64,000 nucleotides of DNA from SAR86 cluster bacterium (GTDB lineage Bacteria; Pseudomonadota; Gammaproteobacteria; Magnimaribacterales; Magnimaribacteraceae), in the NCBI GenBank assembly GCA_023703575.1, contig CP097969.1, positions 62,001 to 126,000 on the forward strand, read 5' to 3'. This document shows positions 24,818-33,559 of this stretch, in pieces; positions within the stretch are counted from its first letter, which is position 1; each line of letters opens with the position of its first letter. Made by a program: the position numbers and the translations under genes. Under the pieces are notes generated by a model. It searched no databases, had not been told where the DNA came from, and saw only the letters and a list, made by a program, of their open reading frames with translations.

Positions 24818-26029
24818 TTGAAATCATTAGCAAATAAAAATATTTTATTAGGCGTTACTGGTGGCATTGCTGCTTACAAATCTGCTGAAATTGTGAGGCA
24901 TCTTAAGAAGTCTGGCGCATCAGTTAGAGTTGTAATGACTAAGTCTGCTGAAGAATTTATAACTCCTCTCACTTTACAAGCCTTATCAGGAAATAGAGTG
25001 TCTACTGAACTACTAGATACTGAATCTGAAGCGGCTATGGGACACATTGAGTTAGCAAAGTGGGCAGATGGAATACTAATTGCACCTGCAACTGCAAATA
25101 CTATAGCTAGACTATCTTCCGGAAGGGGGGACGATCTCTTATCAACTGTTACACTTGCTTTTGATGGTCCAATATCTCTCGCCCCAGCCATGAACCAAGC
25201 GATGTGGAGAGATAATAGAACTCAAGATAATTTAAATAAATTAATTACCCAAGATTTTGGTATCTGTGGACCTGGTTCTGGTGAGCAAGCATGTGGAGAC
25301 ACTGGTCTTGGGCGAATGCTAGAACCACTAGAAATATTAGAGATATTTTCATCTTCTTTTGATAAGGGAGTCCTGTCTGGTAAAAATGTCCTTATTACGG
25401 CTGGGCCCACTCAAGAGCCAATTGATCCTGTGAGGTTTATCACAAATAGGAGTTCTGGAAAGATGGGATATAGTCTTGCTCATGCTGCAATTGAACAAGG
25501 TGCACAAGTTACTTTGATCAGCGGTCCAGTAAATATAGAGCCACCATCGAACTGTAATGTAATTGCAATTAACACTGCAAAAGAAATGTCGGATGCTGTG
25601 AAACATCATATCAAAGAGATGGATGTCTATATCGGAACAGCAGCTGTTTCGGATTATAGTCCTGCTGAAGTTAAAGATTCCAAAATAAAGAAAGCTGGAG
25701 ATAACTCATCAATGATATTGGAGTTAAAAGAAAACGAAGATATTTTAAAGTTTGTAAGCGAGTTAGAAGATAGACCATATGTTGTAGGTTTTGCAGCTGA
25801 AACAGACAAACTTATAGAAAATGCTGAGAATAAACTTAAACATAAAAAACTGGACCTGATTGTGGCCAATGATGTGTCAGATAAATCTATAGGATTTGAT
25901 TCAGAGGAGAATGAAGTTACTCTCATAACAAAAGAAGACAAGCAACTTCTCAAAAAACAAAATAAAAAAAAGATTTCAAAAAAAATAATAGAGTTCATAT
26001 CGGGGAGAATTAATGAGCAAAATAACTAA
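24818..26029 (+). CDS. coaBC: bifunctional phosphopantothenoylcysteine decarboxylase/phosphopantothenate-cysteine ligase
   Basis: CoaBC performs two consecutive steps of coenzyme A synthesis. The 403-residue protein has the flavin-dependent CoaC half (GVTGGIAAYKSAEIVRHL, the catalytic His in GHIELAKWAD, PAMNQAMW, and the Cys-bearing flap GEQACGDTGLGRM) and the CTP-using CoaB half (ITAGPTQEPIDPVRF, NRSSGKMGYSLA, and KKLDLIVAND). Length is usual. The start is TTG behind a good promoter. The 3' end overlaps the serine hydrolase gene by 17 bases; in many relatives dut follows here instead. Confidence 0.95.
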   Translation: MKSLANKNILLGVTGGIAAYKSAEIVRHLKKSGASVRVVMTKSAEEFITPLTLQALSGNRVSTELLDTESEAAMGHIELAKWADGILIAPATANTIARLSSGRGDDLLSTVTLAFDGPISLAPAMNQAMWRDNRTQDNLNKLITQDFGICGPGSGEQACGDTGLGRMLEPLEILEIFSSSFDKGVLSGKNVLITAGPTQEPIDPVRFITNRSSGKMGYSLAHAAIEQGAQVTLISGPVNIEPPSNCNVIAINTAKEMSDAVKHHIKEMDVYIGTAAVSDYSPAEVKDSKIKKAGDNSSMILELKENEDILKFVSELEDRPYVVGFAAETDKLIENAENKLKHKKLDLIVANDVSDKSIGFDSEENEVTLITKEDKQLLKKQNKKKISKKIIEFISGRINEQNN

Positions 26030-27290
26030 ACCAGAGAAGGTAGGATTCTCAAAAGAAAAACTAGAGCATATTGGAGAATCTATGCGTTCTCTTATTGAGG
26101 CTAAAAAAATTCCAGGCACTGTTACTTTGGTGGCTAGGAGAGGAGAGGTTGTTCATTTTGAAGCGAATGGCATGAGAGATATAGAGAGAAATTTACCTAT
26201 GGAAACTGACACAATCCATAGAATTTATTCTCAATCTAAACCCGTAACGGGAGCTGCTTTAATGATGCTTTTTGAAGAAGGAAAGTTTCTTATGACCGAT
26301 CCTATTGCTAAATATTTTCCAGAGTTCGGTGAAATGAAAGTTCATTTGAGTGGAGAGGGTGAAAATATGCAAACAGAAGCAGCATCTTCTCCTATAACTA
26401 TCCAGCAACTTGCCTCCCACACCTCGGGATTGTCTTATTCCTTTATGCCGGGTCCAGTAGGCTCAATGTATGTCTCAGAAGAAATGGAAAGAGGTCTCGG
26501 TAATGTGCCTAGTGCAGGTGGTATCTTTTTCACAAGCGGAACCAAGCCAGCTTTTAATAGCTTAAGAGAGTGGGTTAGGGCGTTAGCTGAACTTCCTCTC
26601 GTTGCTCAACCCGGAACTATCTGGAATTACAGTGTCGGGATGGATGTTATGGGTGCATTAATTGAAGAACTTTCTGGACAGTCATTTGGAGAATTTTTAG
26701 AGGAAAGAATTTTTGGTCCTCTTGGTATGGAGGATACAGGTTTTATGGTTCCCGAAGAAAAGCTTGAGAGGTTTGCAGCTAACTATGGCCCAGTTCCAGG
26801 AAATATGATGTTAATGGACGATCCAAAAGAGTCAGGTTACAGAACTCCTCCTCAACTTGAATCTGGTGGCGGAGGTCTAGTCAGTACAGTAGGAGATTAT
26901 CTAAAATTTGCACAGATGTTACTGAATAAAGGTGAGTACGAAGGTAAACGATACCTAGGTAAGAAGACTGTTGAATTTATGACGGCTAATCATATGGGAG
27001 ATGAGAGCGCAGATGAGGGTTTAACAAATTTATTCAATATGCTAGGAAATGCCTATAAAGTGAGAGGTATGGGGTTTGGTGTTACCGGATCGGTAGTCGT
27101 CAATCCTGCTCTAGCTGGTTTACCTGTTTCAGAGGGTGTTTATAGTTGGGGTGGTGCAGCAAGTACACATTTTTGGATAGACCACAAAGAAGATCTCATT
27201 GGCATTGTTCATACGCAACTATTACCCGATGGAACTTATCCCGTAAGAGAACTAATGCAACTAGCTACTTATCAAGCAATTATTGATTAA
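26013..27290 (+). CDS. serine hydrolase, beta-lactamase class C/ESTHER-type
   Basis: The 425-residue product belongs to the beta-lactamase family PF00144, which includes class C lactamases, D-amino peptidases and carboxylesterases. The nucleophile motif SxxK is SQSK in IYSQSKPVTGAAL, and a Tyr of the second motif lies in WNYSVGMDV (YSV rather than YxN). The Gly-rich block SGGGGLVSTVGDYLKF and a His near the end (STHFWIDHKED) follow. There is no signal peptide, so a cytoplasmic esterase-like role is more likely than antibiotic resistance. GGGGAG at 26001-26006 and the 17-base overlap with coaBC indicate co-translation. Substrate unknown. Confidence 0.85.
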   Translation: MSKITKPEKVGFSKEKLEHIGESMRSLIEAKKIPGTVTLVARRGEVVHFEANGMRDIERNLPMETDTIHRIYSQSKPVTGAALMMLFEEGKFLMTDPIAKYFPEFGEMKVHLSGEGENMQTEAASSPITIQQLASHTSGLSYSFMPGPVGSMYVSEEMERGLGNVPSAGGIFFTSGTKPAFNSLREWVRALAELPLVAQPGTIWNYSVGMDVMGALIEELSGQSFGEFLEERIFGPLGMEDTGFMVPEEKLERFAANYGPVPGNMMLMDDPKESGYRTPPQLESGGGGLVSTVGDYLKFAQMLLNKGEYEGKRYLGKKTVEFMTANHMGDESADEGLTNLFNMLGNAYKVRGMGFGVTGSVVVNPALAGLPVSEGVYSWGGAASTHFWIDHKEDLIGIVHTQLLPDGTYPVRELMQLATYQAIID

Positions 27291-27305
27291 AATTTATGTA
27301 TAAAA

Positions 27306-27326
27306 AAAGACGCTTTATGCGTCTTT
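27306..27326. terminator. bidirectional intrinsic terminator
   Basis: AAAGACGC (27306-27313) and GCGTCTTT (27319-27326) form an 8-bp stem around the loop TTTAT. T-runs follow on both strands (TATTT on plus; a seven-A run on plus gives TTTTTTT on minus). It lies between the convergent serine hydrolase and L31 genes and can serve both. Confidence 0.85.
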
Positions 27327-27341
27327 ATTTAAAAAGTTTAT

Positions 27342-27755
27342 TTATTTGTCTTCTGATGGATCTTCCTGATTAGGAGATTCTTCAACAGGGGTTTCTTCGC
27401 TTTGTGCTTCAACAACTGGTTCTTCAGTAACAACCTCTTCTTTAACAGCTTCCTCAACTACTGACTCTTCAACCGGTGCTTCATCCGCAACTGCTTCAGC
27501 TGCTGGAGTTTTAGTCTTGTTTCCAAAACGTTTTCTAAATTTATCAACCCTACCGCCGGTATCTACAAGTTTTTGTTTACCAGTATAAAAAGGATGTGAA
27601 GCAGACGAGATATCCAGAACACAATAAGGATATGTTTTTCCTTCATATTCTTTGGTCTGATCTGTGCTTAAAGTAGAACGAACAAGGTAATATTCATCAA
27701 CACTTGTGTCATGAAATAGTACTTCTCTATATTCTGGGTGAATGTCTTTTTTCAT
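27342..27755 (-). CDS. rpmE2: 50S ribosomal protein L31 type B with acidic C-terminal extension
   Basis: Residues 1 to about 80 form a type B (Cys-free) L31: [39 protein letters not shown], and [17 protein letters not shown] usual type B L31 ends there at 80-90 residues, but this one continues for about 55 residues of low-complexity sequence made of Glu, Val, Pro, Ala and Ser (such as [17 protein letters not shown]), ending in EDPSEDK. The tail is strongly acidic and contains no Lys/Arg cluster, unusual for a ribosomal protein. The gene is divergent from priA, as rpmE is in other gammaproteobacteria, and ends at a bidirectional terminator. Confidence 0.93.
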   Translation of the reverse strand: MKKDIHPEYREVLFHDTSVDEYYLVRSTLSTDQTKEYEGKTYPYCVLDISSASHPFYTGKQKLVDTGGRVDKFRKRFGNKTKTPAAEAVADEAPVEESVVEEAVKEEVVTEEPVVEAQSEETPVEESPNQEDPSEDK

Positions 27756-27853
27756 TTATAAATCTTGTAAATAAAAATATGGTGGAGCACTATAACAGAC
27801 AGGCAAAACAAGGCAAATGCATAATTTAAAAAACAATGACTGATAATTAGTTC

Positions 27854-30064
27854 ATGAGTTCAGATTTAGTTGAAGTTCTCATACCTATTCCTTTGATGGA
27901 GAAATTTTCGTACCTACCTCCAAAAAGTAATTCAAATTTACTAAGACAAGGTTCAAGAGTTTTGGTACCTTTTGGAAAAAGAACAATGGTTGGAGTCGTC
28001 TGGAGTTTTTCTGAAAGAGATAAATCTTCAAAAAGGAAATATAAATATATTAAAGAGATTCTTGATGAGGTTCCTTTGTTAGATTCTAATTCAATCAAAC
28101 TAGCCGAGTGGTCGTCACGTTATTATCATTATCCACTCGGAGAAATCATTTCTTATTTTTTTCCTCCCTCTTTAAGAAAAGGAAAAGAAGCAAAATTTAG
28201 AGAGAGTAAATATTTAGAATTAACTTCAAAAGGTTCTTTTTTGGAGGAAGAGACCCTCAAAAGAGCACCGAGTCAACAGAAACTTATTTCCATACTGAAA
28301 GACAAGAAAGAAATGACATTAAAATCTGCAAAGGCTTTTGGGATAAGTAATGCTGCAGTAAACGGTCTCATTGAGAAAGGATTTGTTAATAGGTTTTCAA
28401 GAGAGTTATCTCCTTATAAGAAATTAGAAAACAAAAAGTTATCTTCACCTAAACAACTTAACACGGAGCAACATAAAGCAGTCGATGCTGTTAAAAAAGC
28501 TAAGGATAAAAATATCACTTTTTTATTAGATGGAATTACAGGAAGTGGCAAGACTGAAGTTTACTTGCAAGCAATCCAGGGGATCATTAATGAAGGCAAA
28601 CAAGCATTAATACTCATCCCAGAAATAGGACTTGCCCCTCAAGCTGAAGAAAGATTTCGAGAATATTTCGGAGATAGAGTGATGTCTTTTCATTCTGCCA
28701 AAAACGAGCGTGAAAAAGTTGACGCATGGTTGGGAGCATCTAGAGGTTTGGTTGATATAATCATTGGTACTCGTTCGAGTGTATTTTTGCCAATGAAGAA
28801 CCTAGGCATCATCGTTATAGATGAAGAGCATGATCTATCATTCAAACAGATGGAGAAATTTCGTTACTCAGCAAGAGATATGGCTCTATATAGGGCTAAA
28901 ATCGAGAAGATACCGGTTGTACTGGCATCAGCAACACCATCTTTGGAGACCCTTAAAAACGTACAAGAAGAAAAGTACAAAGTATTGAAGTTGAATAAAA
29001 GGGCAACTGGAGCAAGCTTACCAACATTTCATGCTGTAGATTTAAAAGGCAAGGAGCTCCATGAAGGCCTAAGTAAAGAGCTTTTAGAGTCCACTCAAAC
29101 TGAACTTGATAAGGGTAATCAAGTATTAATATTTTTGAATAGAAGAGGTTACGCACCTTCAATGATTTGTAAGGTTTGTGGCTGGATTTCAAATTGCGAT
29201 AGATGTGATGCACTTATGACAGTTCATAAGAACCCACTTAAATTACAGTGTCACCACTGTGAAGCGCAGAGACCTTATCCCACTAAGTGCCCATCATGTG
29301 AATCTGATGATTTCCTTACATATGGTTTCGGTACTGAAAGAGTAGAGGAGTTTCTAAGAGGTCACTTTCCCAATACAAAGACTCTAAGAATAGACAGTGA
29401 CTCAACACGAAAGAAAGAGAGTCTTAATGAATATTTTGATGAAATTAAAAAAGGAGAACCTATGATATTGCTGGGTACACAACTTCTGGCAAAAGGTCAT
29501 CATTTTCCCAATGTAACTTTAGTCGGAATAATCGATGCGGACTCAGGTTTATTTAGCGCAGACTTCAGAGGTAGTGAAAGAGTTGCCCAGCTCATGACAC
29601 AAGTCGCTGGTAGGGCAGGAAGAGATAAAAAACCGGGAAGAGTAATTTTGCAATCTTATTGCCTTGATCATCCTCAAATAGAGGAAATTATCACTGGTAG
29701 TTATGAAAAGTTTGCAAAAAAATTACTAGAAGAAAGAAAAAGTTATAAGATCCCTCCATTTTCATTTCAAGCTAAAATTTTTGCAGAATCACCAAAAAGC
29801 CTAGTCAGTAGAGATTTCATTTTAAATTTATTGAATCAATCAAAAATAGAGAAACATATAAGTTCGAACGTTCGCATCGTAGGTCCTTTGCCATCAATCA
29901 TGGAGAAAAAATCTGGTGTTTATAGGTGGGAGTTGAGTATTTTTTCAAGCAGCAGATCAAATTTACATAAATTTTTGGATATTATGCAGTCTAGGCTTTA
30001 CGAACCTAAATTAACAAAGAAAGTTAGGTGGTCTATTGATATAGATCCGCTCTCATCAATTTAA
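27854..30064 (+). CDS. priA: primosomal replication restart helicase PriA
   Basis: PriA recognises collapsed replication forks and reloads the replisome. The 736-residue protein has the N-terminal DNA-binding domain (starting EVLIPIPLMEKFSYLPP), Walker A GITGSGKTEVYLQ, the helicase box IDEEHDLSFKQ, and SATPSLET. Eight cysteines form the two zinc sites (CKVCGWISNCDRC and CHHCEAQRPYPTKCPSC). The later helicase motifs include LGTQLLAKGHHFPNVTLV and TQVAGRAGR. Length is typical (about 730). The gene ends by overlapping the convergent SDR gene by 9 bases. Confidence 0.97.
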   Translation: MSSDLVEVLIPIPLMEKFSYLPPKSNSNLLRQGSRVLVPFGKRTMVGVVWSFSERDKSSKRKYKYIKEILDEVPLLDSNSIKLAEWSSRYYHYPLGEIISYFFPPSLRKGKEAKFRESKYLELTSKGSFLEEETLKRAPSQQKLISILKDKKEMTLKSAKAFGISNAAVNGLIEKGFVNRFSRELSPYKKLENKKLSSPKQLNTEQHKAVDAVKKAKDKNITFLLDGITGSGKTEVYLQAIQGIINEGKQALILIPEIGLAPQAEERFREYFGDRVMSFHSAKNEREKVDAWLGASRGLVDIIIGTRSSVFLPMKNLGIIVIDEEHDLSFKQMEKFRYSARDMALYRAKIEKIPVVLASATPSLETLKNVQEEKYKVLKLNKRATGASLPTFHAVDLKGKELHEGLSKELLESTQTELDKGNQVLIFLNRRGYAPSMICKVCGWISNCDRCDALMTVHKNPLKLQCHHCEAQRPYPTKCPSCESDDFLTYGFGTERVEEFLRGHFPNTKTLRIDSDSTRKKESLNEYFDEIKKGEPMILLGTQLLAKGHHFPNVTLVGIIDADSGLFSADFRGSERVAQLMTQVAGRAGRDKKPGRVILQSYCLDHPQIEEIITGSYEKFAKKLLEERKSYKIPPFSFQAKIFAESPKSLVSRDFILNLLNQSKIEKHISSNVRIVGPLPSIMEKKSGVYRWELSIFSSSRSNLHKFLDIMQSRLYEPKLTKKVRWSIDIDPLSSI

Positions 30065-30916
30065 TCTTAATCCCGTAATTTCTTCGCTTATTTCCCAAAG
30101 CCTGGCGGCTTGCTTCGGATCTTTTGCTGCTGCTGAAACTTTTTCTATTTTACAGTCAACGAAATATTCTCCGGTTGTATCTTTGACTTCAGAAGAGCAG
30201 CATAAGTAGATCGAAGTTTCTGCTCCTTTATCTGTTTTTCTTGCAAAAGGCCTCGCTAAGAACATGAGAAAAGGCCATAGACCCTGATTATTATTTGATC
30301 CTATACCTGTGCTTACAAAGCCTGGATGCAAGCAATTAACCGTTACACCAAAACTTGAAAGCTTTTCAGAGAGAGATTTTGTAAATAATATATTTGCAAG
30401 CTTGGATTGCCCATAAACTTGCATGGGTCTGAAGGTTTTTTCTGACTGTAAATCTTCAAAATTCATATCTTTGACGAATTGATGAGCACCAGATGCAACA
30501 TTTATAACTCTAGATCCGTTTGTGTTCTTAAGCTTTTCAGCCAATAACAGAGTAAAGGTAAAGTATGCTAGATGATTTACTGAAAAAACTTCCTCAAGGC
30601 CATCAATGGTTTCATTTCTTTCTCTATTCATTATGCCGGCGTTATTGAGCAGAATATCTAGAGGTTTCTCCATAGACAAAAATACCTCTGCCGCTTGTTT
30701 GACATCTGCTTGGGAAGATAGATCAGCTACTATCATGGTTGCCTCCCTTCCGGATTCCTTATGAAGTTGCTCTTTTAAACGGTCACCTTTTTCTGGGTTT
30801 CTAGCAATAAATATTATTTCGGCTCCCATCTTATTAAGTTCTTTTGCTGACTCTTCGCCGATTCCATTTGTTGCACCAGTTATTAAACAAACTTTATTTT
30901 CTAGGTTTTCATTCAT
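30056..30916 (-). CDS. short-chain dehydrogenase/reductase, retinol dehydrogenase-like
   Basis: The product (286 residues from the ATG at 30916) is a classical SDR: the cofactor motif TGATNGIGEESAKEL, the stabilising NNAG in LLNNAGIMNRERN, a Ser in VINVASGAH, and the catalytic YGQSKLANILF (YxxxK). The pattern resembles retinol dehydrogenase or WWOX-like SDRs using NADP (the Arg in IARNPEK fits). An ATG at 30922 is possible, but the AAAGG upstream is better placed for 30916. It overlaps the priA 3' end by 9 bases and is divergent from the methyltransferase. The substrate cannot be told; SAR86-type genomes have many SDR genes. Confidence 0.85.
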   Translation of the reverse strand: MNENLENKVCLITGATNGIGEESAKELNKMGAEIIFIARNPEKGDRLKEQLHKESGREATMIVADLSSQADVKQAAEVFLSMEKPLDILLNNAGIMNRERNETIDGLEEVFSVNHLAYFTFTLLLAEKLKNTNGSRVINVASGAHQFVKDMNFEDLQSEKTFRPMQVYGQSKLANILFTKSLSEKLSSFGVTVNCLHPGFVSTGIGSNNNQGLWPFLMFLARPFARKTDKGAETSIYLCCSSEVKDTTGEYFVDCKIEKVSAAAKDPKQAARLWEISEEITGLRLN

Positions 30917-30956
30917 TGTCATTGCCTTTAATTCTTCAACGTATTAGATTAGTTCT

Positions 30957-31577
30957 ATGAGTTTATATGAAAAATATGTGCTGCCAAAATTTCTAAATTG
31001 TGCCTGCGGATCTAAACCGGTTTCTTACCAAAGAAAAAAAGTTGTTCCTCATGCCGAGGGGAAGGTCTTAGAGATAGGAATTGGGTCTGGTCTCAATTTA
31101 CCTTTTTATGATAAATCTAAAATTGAAGAAATATGGGGGTTAGATCCCTCTGAAGAACTCAGTAAAATGGCGAAAGAAGTTGCTATACAAGAAGGGATAG
31201 ATGTTAAATTTGTTTCTTCAGGTGCGGAAGAAATGCCATTACCAGATAACTATTTTGATACCGTATTAGTTACTTACACGATGTGCACTATTCCAGAAGT
31301 ACATAGAGCCAATACTGAAATCAAAAGAGTGCTTAAGAATGAAGGCAAAATGATTTTTTGTGAACATGGCGAAGCTCCAGATGAGAATATAAAGAAGTGG
31401 CAAAAAAGAATTAATCCATTCTGGGGACTAATTGCGGGTGGTTGTAATATCGATCGAAAGATTCCAGATCTAATACAAGAATCAGGCTTTGACATAATTG
31501 AGATGGAGGAGATGTATATCCCAAGTACTCCTAAGATTGCTGGATATAATTATTGGGGATATGCAGAAAGCAAATAA
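30957..31577 (+). CDS. class I SAM-dependent methyltransferase, METTL7/UbiE-like
   Basis: The 206-residue product has the Rossmann methyltransferase motif I VLEIGIGSGLNLPFY, an acidic second strand end in WGLDPSEEL, and the post-I region EEMPLPDNYFDTVLVTYTMCTI. The pattern and a C-terminal IAGYNYWGYA match the METTL7-like (PF08241 type) small-molecule or lipid methyltransferases. The acceptor is unknown. The stop overlaps the next gene's ATG by one base (TAATG), so it is translated with the EF-hand esterase, which may suggest a shared lipid or ester substrate. Confidence 0.83.
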   Translation: MSLYEKYVLPKFLNCACGSKPVSYQRKKVVPHAEGKVLEIGIGSGLNLPFYDKSKIEEIWGLDPSEELSKMAKEVAIQEGIDVKFVSSGAEEMPLPDNYFDTVLVTYTMCTIPEVHRANTEIKRVLKNEGKMIFCEHGEAPDENIKKWQKRINPFWGLIAGGCNIDRKIPDLIQESGFDIIEMEEMYIPSTPKIAGYNYWGYAESK

Positions 31578-32644
31578 TGAGATTAGGGTGGATACTTGTA
31601 AGTATTTTCTTTTTAGTCGTCTTAATCCAATCAAAAAATATATTAACCTTTGTTGGTATTGAGCTAGGTGTTTATTTTTCATTCAAAGAGCAAGATAAGA
31701 ACTCAAATGGATCTATAGAACGAGAAGAATGGGCTAAGGGGATATTTTCTCTAGTTGACTCTAATCGTAATAACTCAATTAGTAAGAGTGAACTCAGAGA
31801 TTTTATAAGTGATTACTCTAGAGAGTTTTCTTGGGTAAATGAAGTTAATGAGAAGTTTGATTTACCGGAAAAATTAAAAAAAGGCACTTTTAGAAGCGCT
31901 TCAATGAGTACTCCTGTCGGTTATTACATTTATATTCCCGATGAGTACTTTGAAGATTCTAAAAGAAGATTTAGATCGGTCTATTATCTGCATGGTGGTA
32001 GACCAGGAAACGAGGCTAGATCGGTATTTATCTCAAATTATTTGGAAGTTTTAATGTCCAAAAATACCATCGATCCTGCTTTATATGTCTTTGTAAACGG
32101 AGGAGAATTAAGCCATTACAACTCAATAGAAAAGAATTCTTTTGGAGAGGATATTTTTATTAATGAACTTATTCCTCATATTGATAAAAATTATAGAACT
32201 ATCTCTGAAAGGAACGCGCGCGGTCTTGAAGGTTTTTCCCAAGGAGGAAGGGGAGCTACTCGTTATATGTTCAAGTATCCAGAACTTTTTGGTACCGTTG
32301 CAGCTGGAGGCGCTTCTTATATGATGGAAAAGCTAATTCAAGGAAATAATGGTATTGAAGATGATCCACGAGATAACGATGAAGCAATTTATTACGTTGG
32401 AGAAGGGAATGATGCTTGGTCTCTTGCAAAGGCACATAAACATTCTGGGAAAAGTACGCCTAAACTTCTACTTTGGTCAGGAAAAGATGATATGAATTTT
32501 AAAAGCATAGAGGAATATAGTGCATATCTGGATAAATTACTCTTAGAACACAATTTTTTGGCCATCGAAGGAATAGATCATAATCCTTTCTTATTTTATG
32601 AAAAGGCAGGGGAAGAATTAATGCGATTTCATCAGGAGAATTAA
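31577..32644 (+). CDS. exported or membrane-anchored EF-hand and esterase fusion
   Basis: From the ATG at 31577 (overlapping the previous stop as TAATG) the 355-residue protein has a hydrophobic N-terminus (ILVSIFFLVVLI), then two EF-hand calcium loops (DKNSNGSIEREEW and DSNRNNSISKSEL; Asp, Asn, Ser and Glu at the ligand positions), and an esterase D/PF00756-like alpha/beta hydrolase domain. The oxyanion region is YYLHGGRPG and the nucleophile elbow is GFSQGG (Ser in GxSxG); Asp in WSGKDDM and His in IDHNPFLFYE are likely catalytic partners. A calcium-dependent secreted or periplasmic esterase is inferred. It is followed without gap by a second exported esterase. Confidence 0.85.
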   Translation: MRLGWILVSIFFLVVLIQSKNILTFVGIELGVYFSFKEQDKNSNGSIEREEWAKGIFSLVDSNRNNSISKSELRDFISDYSREFSWVNEVNEKFDLPEKLKKGTFRSASMSTPVGYYIYIPDEYFEDSKRRFRSVYYLHGGRPGNEARSVFISNYLEVLMSKNTIDPALYVFVNGGELSHYNSIEKNSFGEDIFINELIPHIDKNYRTISERNARGLEGFSQGGRGATRYMFKYPELFGTVAAGGASYMMEKLIQGNNGIEDDPRDNDEAIYYVGEGNDAWSLAKAHKHSGKSTPKLLLWSGKDDMNFKSIEEYSAYLDKLLLEHNFLAIEGIDHNPFLFYEKAGEELMRFHQEN

Positions 32645-33559
32645 ATGAAAATCAAATTTTTATTATTAGTGATGCTGTGCTCATTAAATATGATGAGTGA
32701 GCATAGGACATTGATTCATGGCGGATTAGAGAGAGACTATATTATCCATGTTCCCTCAAATATAAATCAAGATTCTCCACTAGTAATTGTCATACATGGG
32801 TATACAAGTAGTGCTGAAACTATTATGACTTATTCTGGCATGAACGATGTAGCAAACAGGGAGGGTTTCATTGCTGTTTATCCTCAAGGAACAGTTGGTA
32901 GTGATGGTAATACATTTTTTAATGTAGGCTATGATTTTCACTCTGACTCAACTGTAGATGATGTCTCCTATATTAGATATCTAGTTAATTCCCTTTCAAA
33001 AGAATTCAATCTTAAAAGGCAAAAGGCTTTTGCAACAGGAATGTCTAACGGAGGTGATATGGCATACTTATTGGCCTGCACATCTTCTGATTTATTTGAA
33101 GCTGTAGCTTCAGTCACGGGAGTCATCATGAAACAAACAATGGATAACTGTAAGATGAACAATCCAGTGCCGATATTTGATATTCATGGCACGGCTGATG
33201 ACATTTCTTTTTTTGATGGTGATATAAATAATGTCAGTGGTTGGGGTGCATATTATGGCTTACCAGAAACCATAAACTTTTTTGTTGAAAAATATCAATT
33301 GGATCAGAAATCTGAAGAATTAATATTAAGTGAGGATGACGGAGCAGCCAATAATGTGTTTTTTGAAAGATATTGGACTGAAGGTGTTGAAACTGAAATA
33401 TGGATGTACAAGATAGAAGGTGGTGGACACATTTGGCCAGGAGCAGGATTAAAACTATCTTGGTGGAGTAATCCAATTCTCCGGTATTATTTCGGTTCTG
33501 GAGAAAACGAGATAATTGCTTCAGAGGCGGTATGGAAGTTTTTTAGGAAATATCTTTAA
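32645..33559 (+). CDS. exported PHB depolymerase/feruloyl esterase-family hydrolase
   Basis: The 304-residue protein has a signal peptide (MKIKFLLLVMLCSL, cleavage near residue 18) and an esterase PHB depolymerase (LpqC-like) fold. Seen are VIVIHGYTSSAETIM, the nucleophile motif ATGMSNGGDMAYLLAC (G-x-S-x-G as GMSNG), Asp and His candidates in DIHGTADD and GGGHIWPG. Such enzymes cleave polyhydroxyalkanoate oligomers, feruloyl or acetyl esters; the substrate is open. The gene abuts the EF-hand esterase with no gap and ends with a 4-base overlap with the convergent Anbu gene. Confidence 0.87.
   Translation: MKIKFLLLVMLCSLNMMSEHRTLIHGGLERDYIIHVPSNINQDSPLVIVIHGYTSSAETIMTYSGMNDVANREGFIAVYPQGTVGSDGNTFFNVGYDFHSDSTVDDVSYIRYLVNSLSKEFNLKRQKAFATGMSNGGDMAYLLACTSSDLFEAVASVTGVIMKQTMDNCKMNNPVPIFDIHGTADDISFFDGDINNVSGWGAYYGLPETINFFVEKYQLDQKSEELILSEDDGAANNVFFERYWTEGVETEIWMYKIEGGGHIWPGAGLKLSWWSNPILRYYFGSGENEIIASEAVWKFFRKYL

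Noticed and set aside
25654-25998. 114-codon open frame antisense to coaBC
   Set aside because: It is Ser/Phe-rich, covers the CoaB part on the opposite strand and has no family resemblance.
26013-27290. Antibiotic-resistance beta-lactamase
   Set aside because: It has the SxxK nucleophile of the class C superfamily but no signal peptide and a non-standard second motif; a cytoplasmic esterase or peptidase is likelier.
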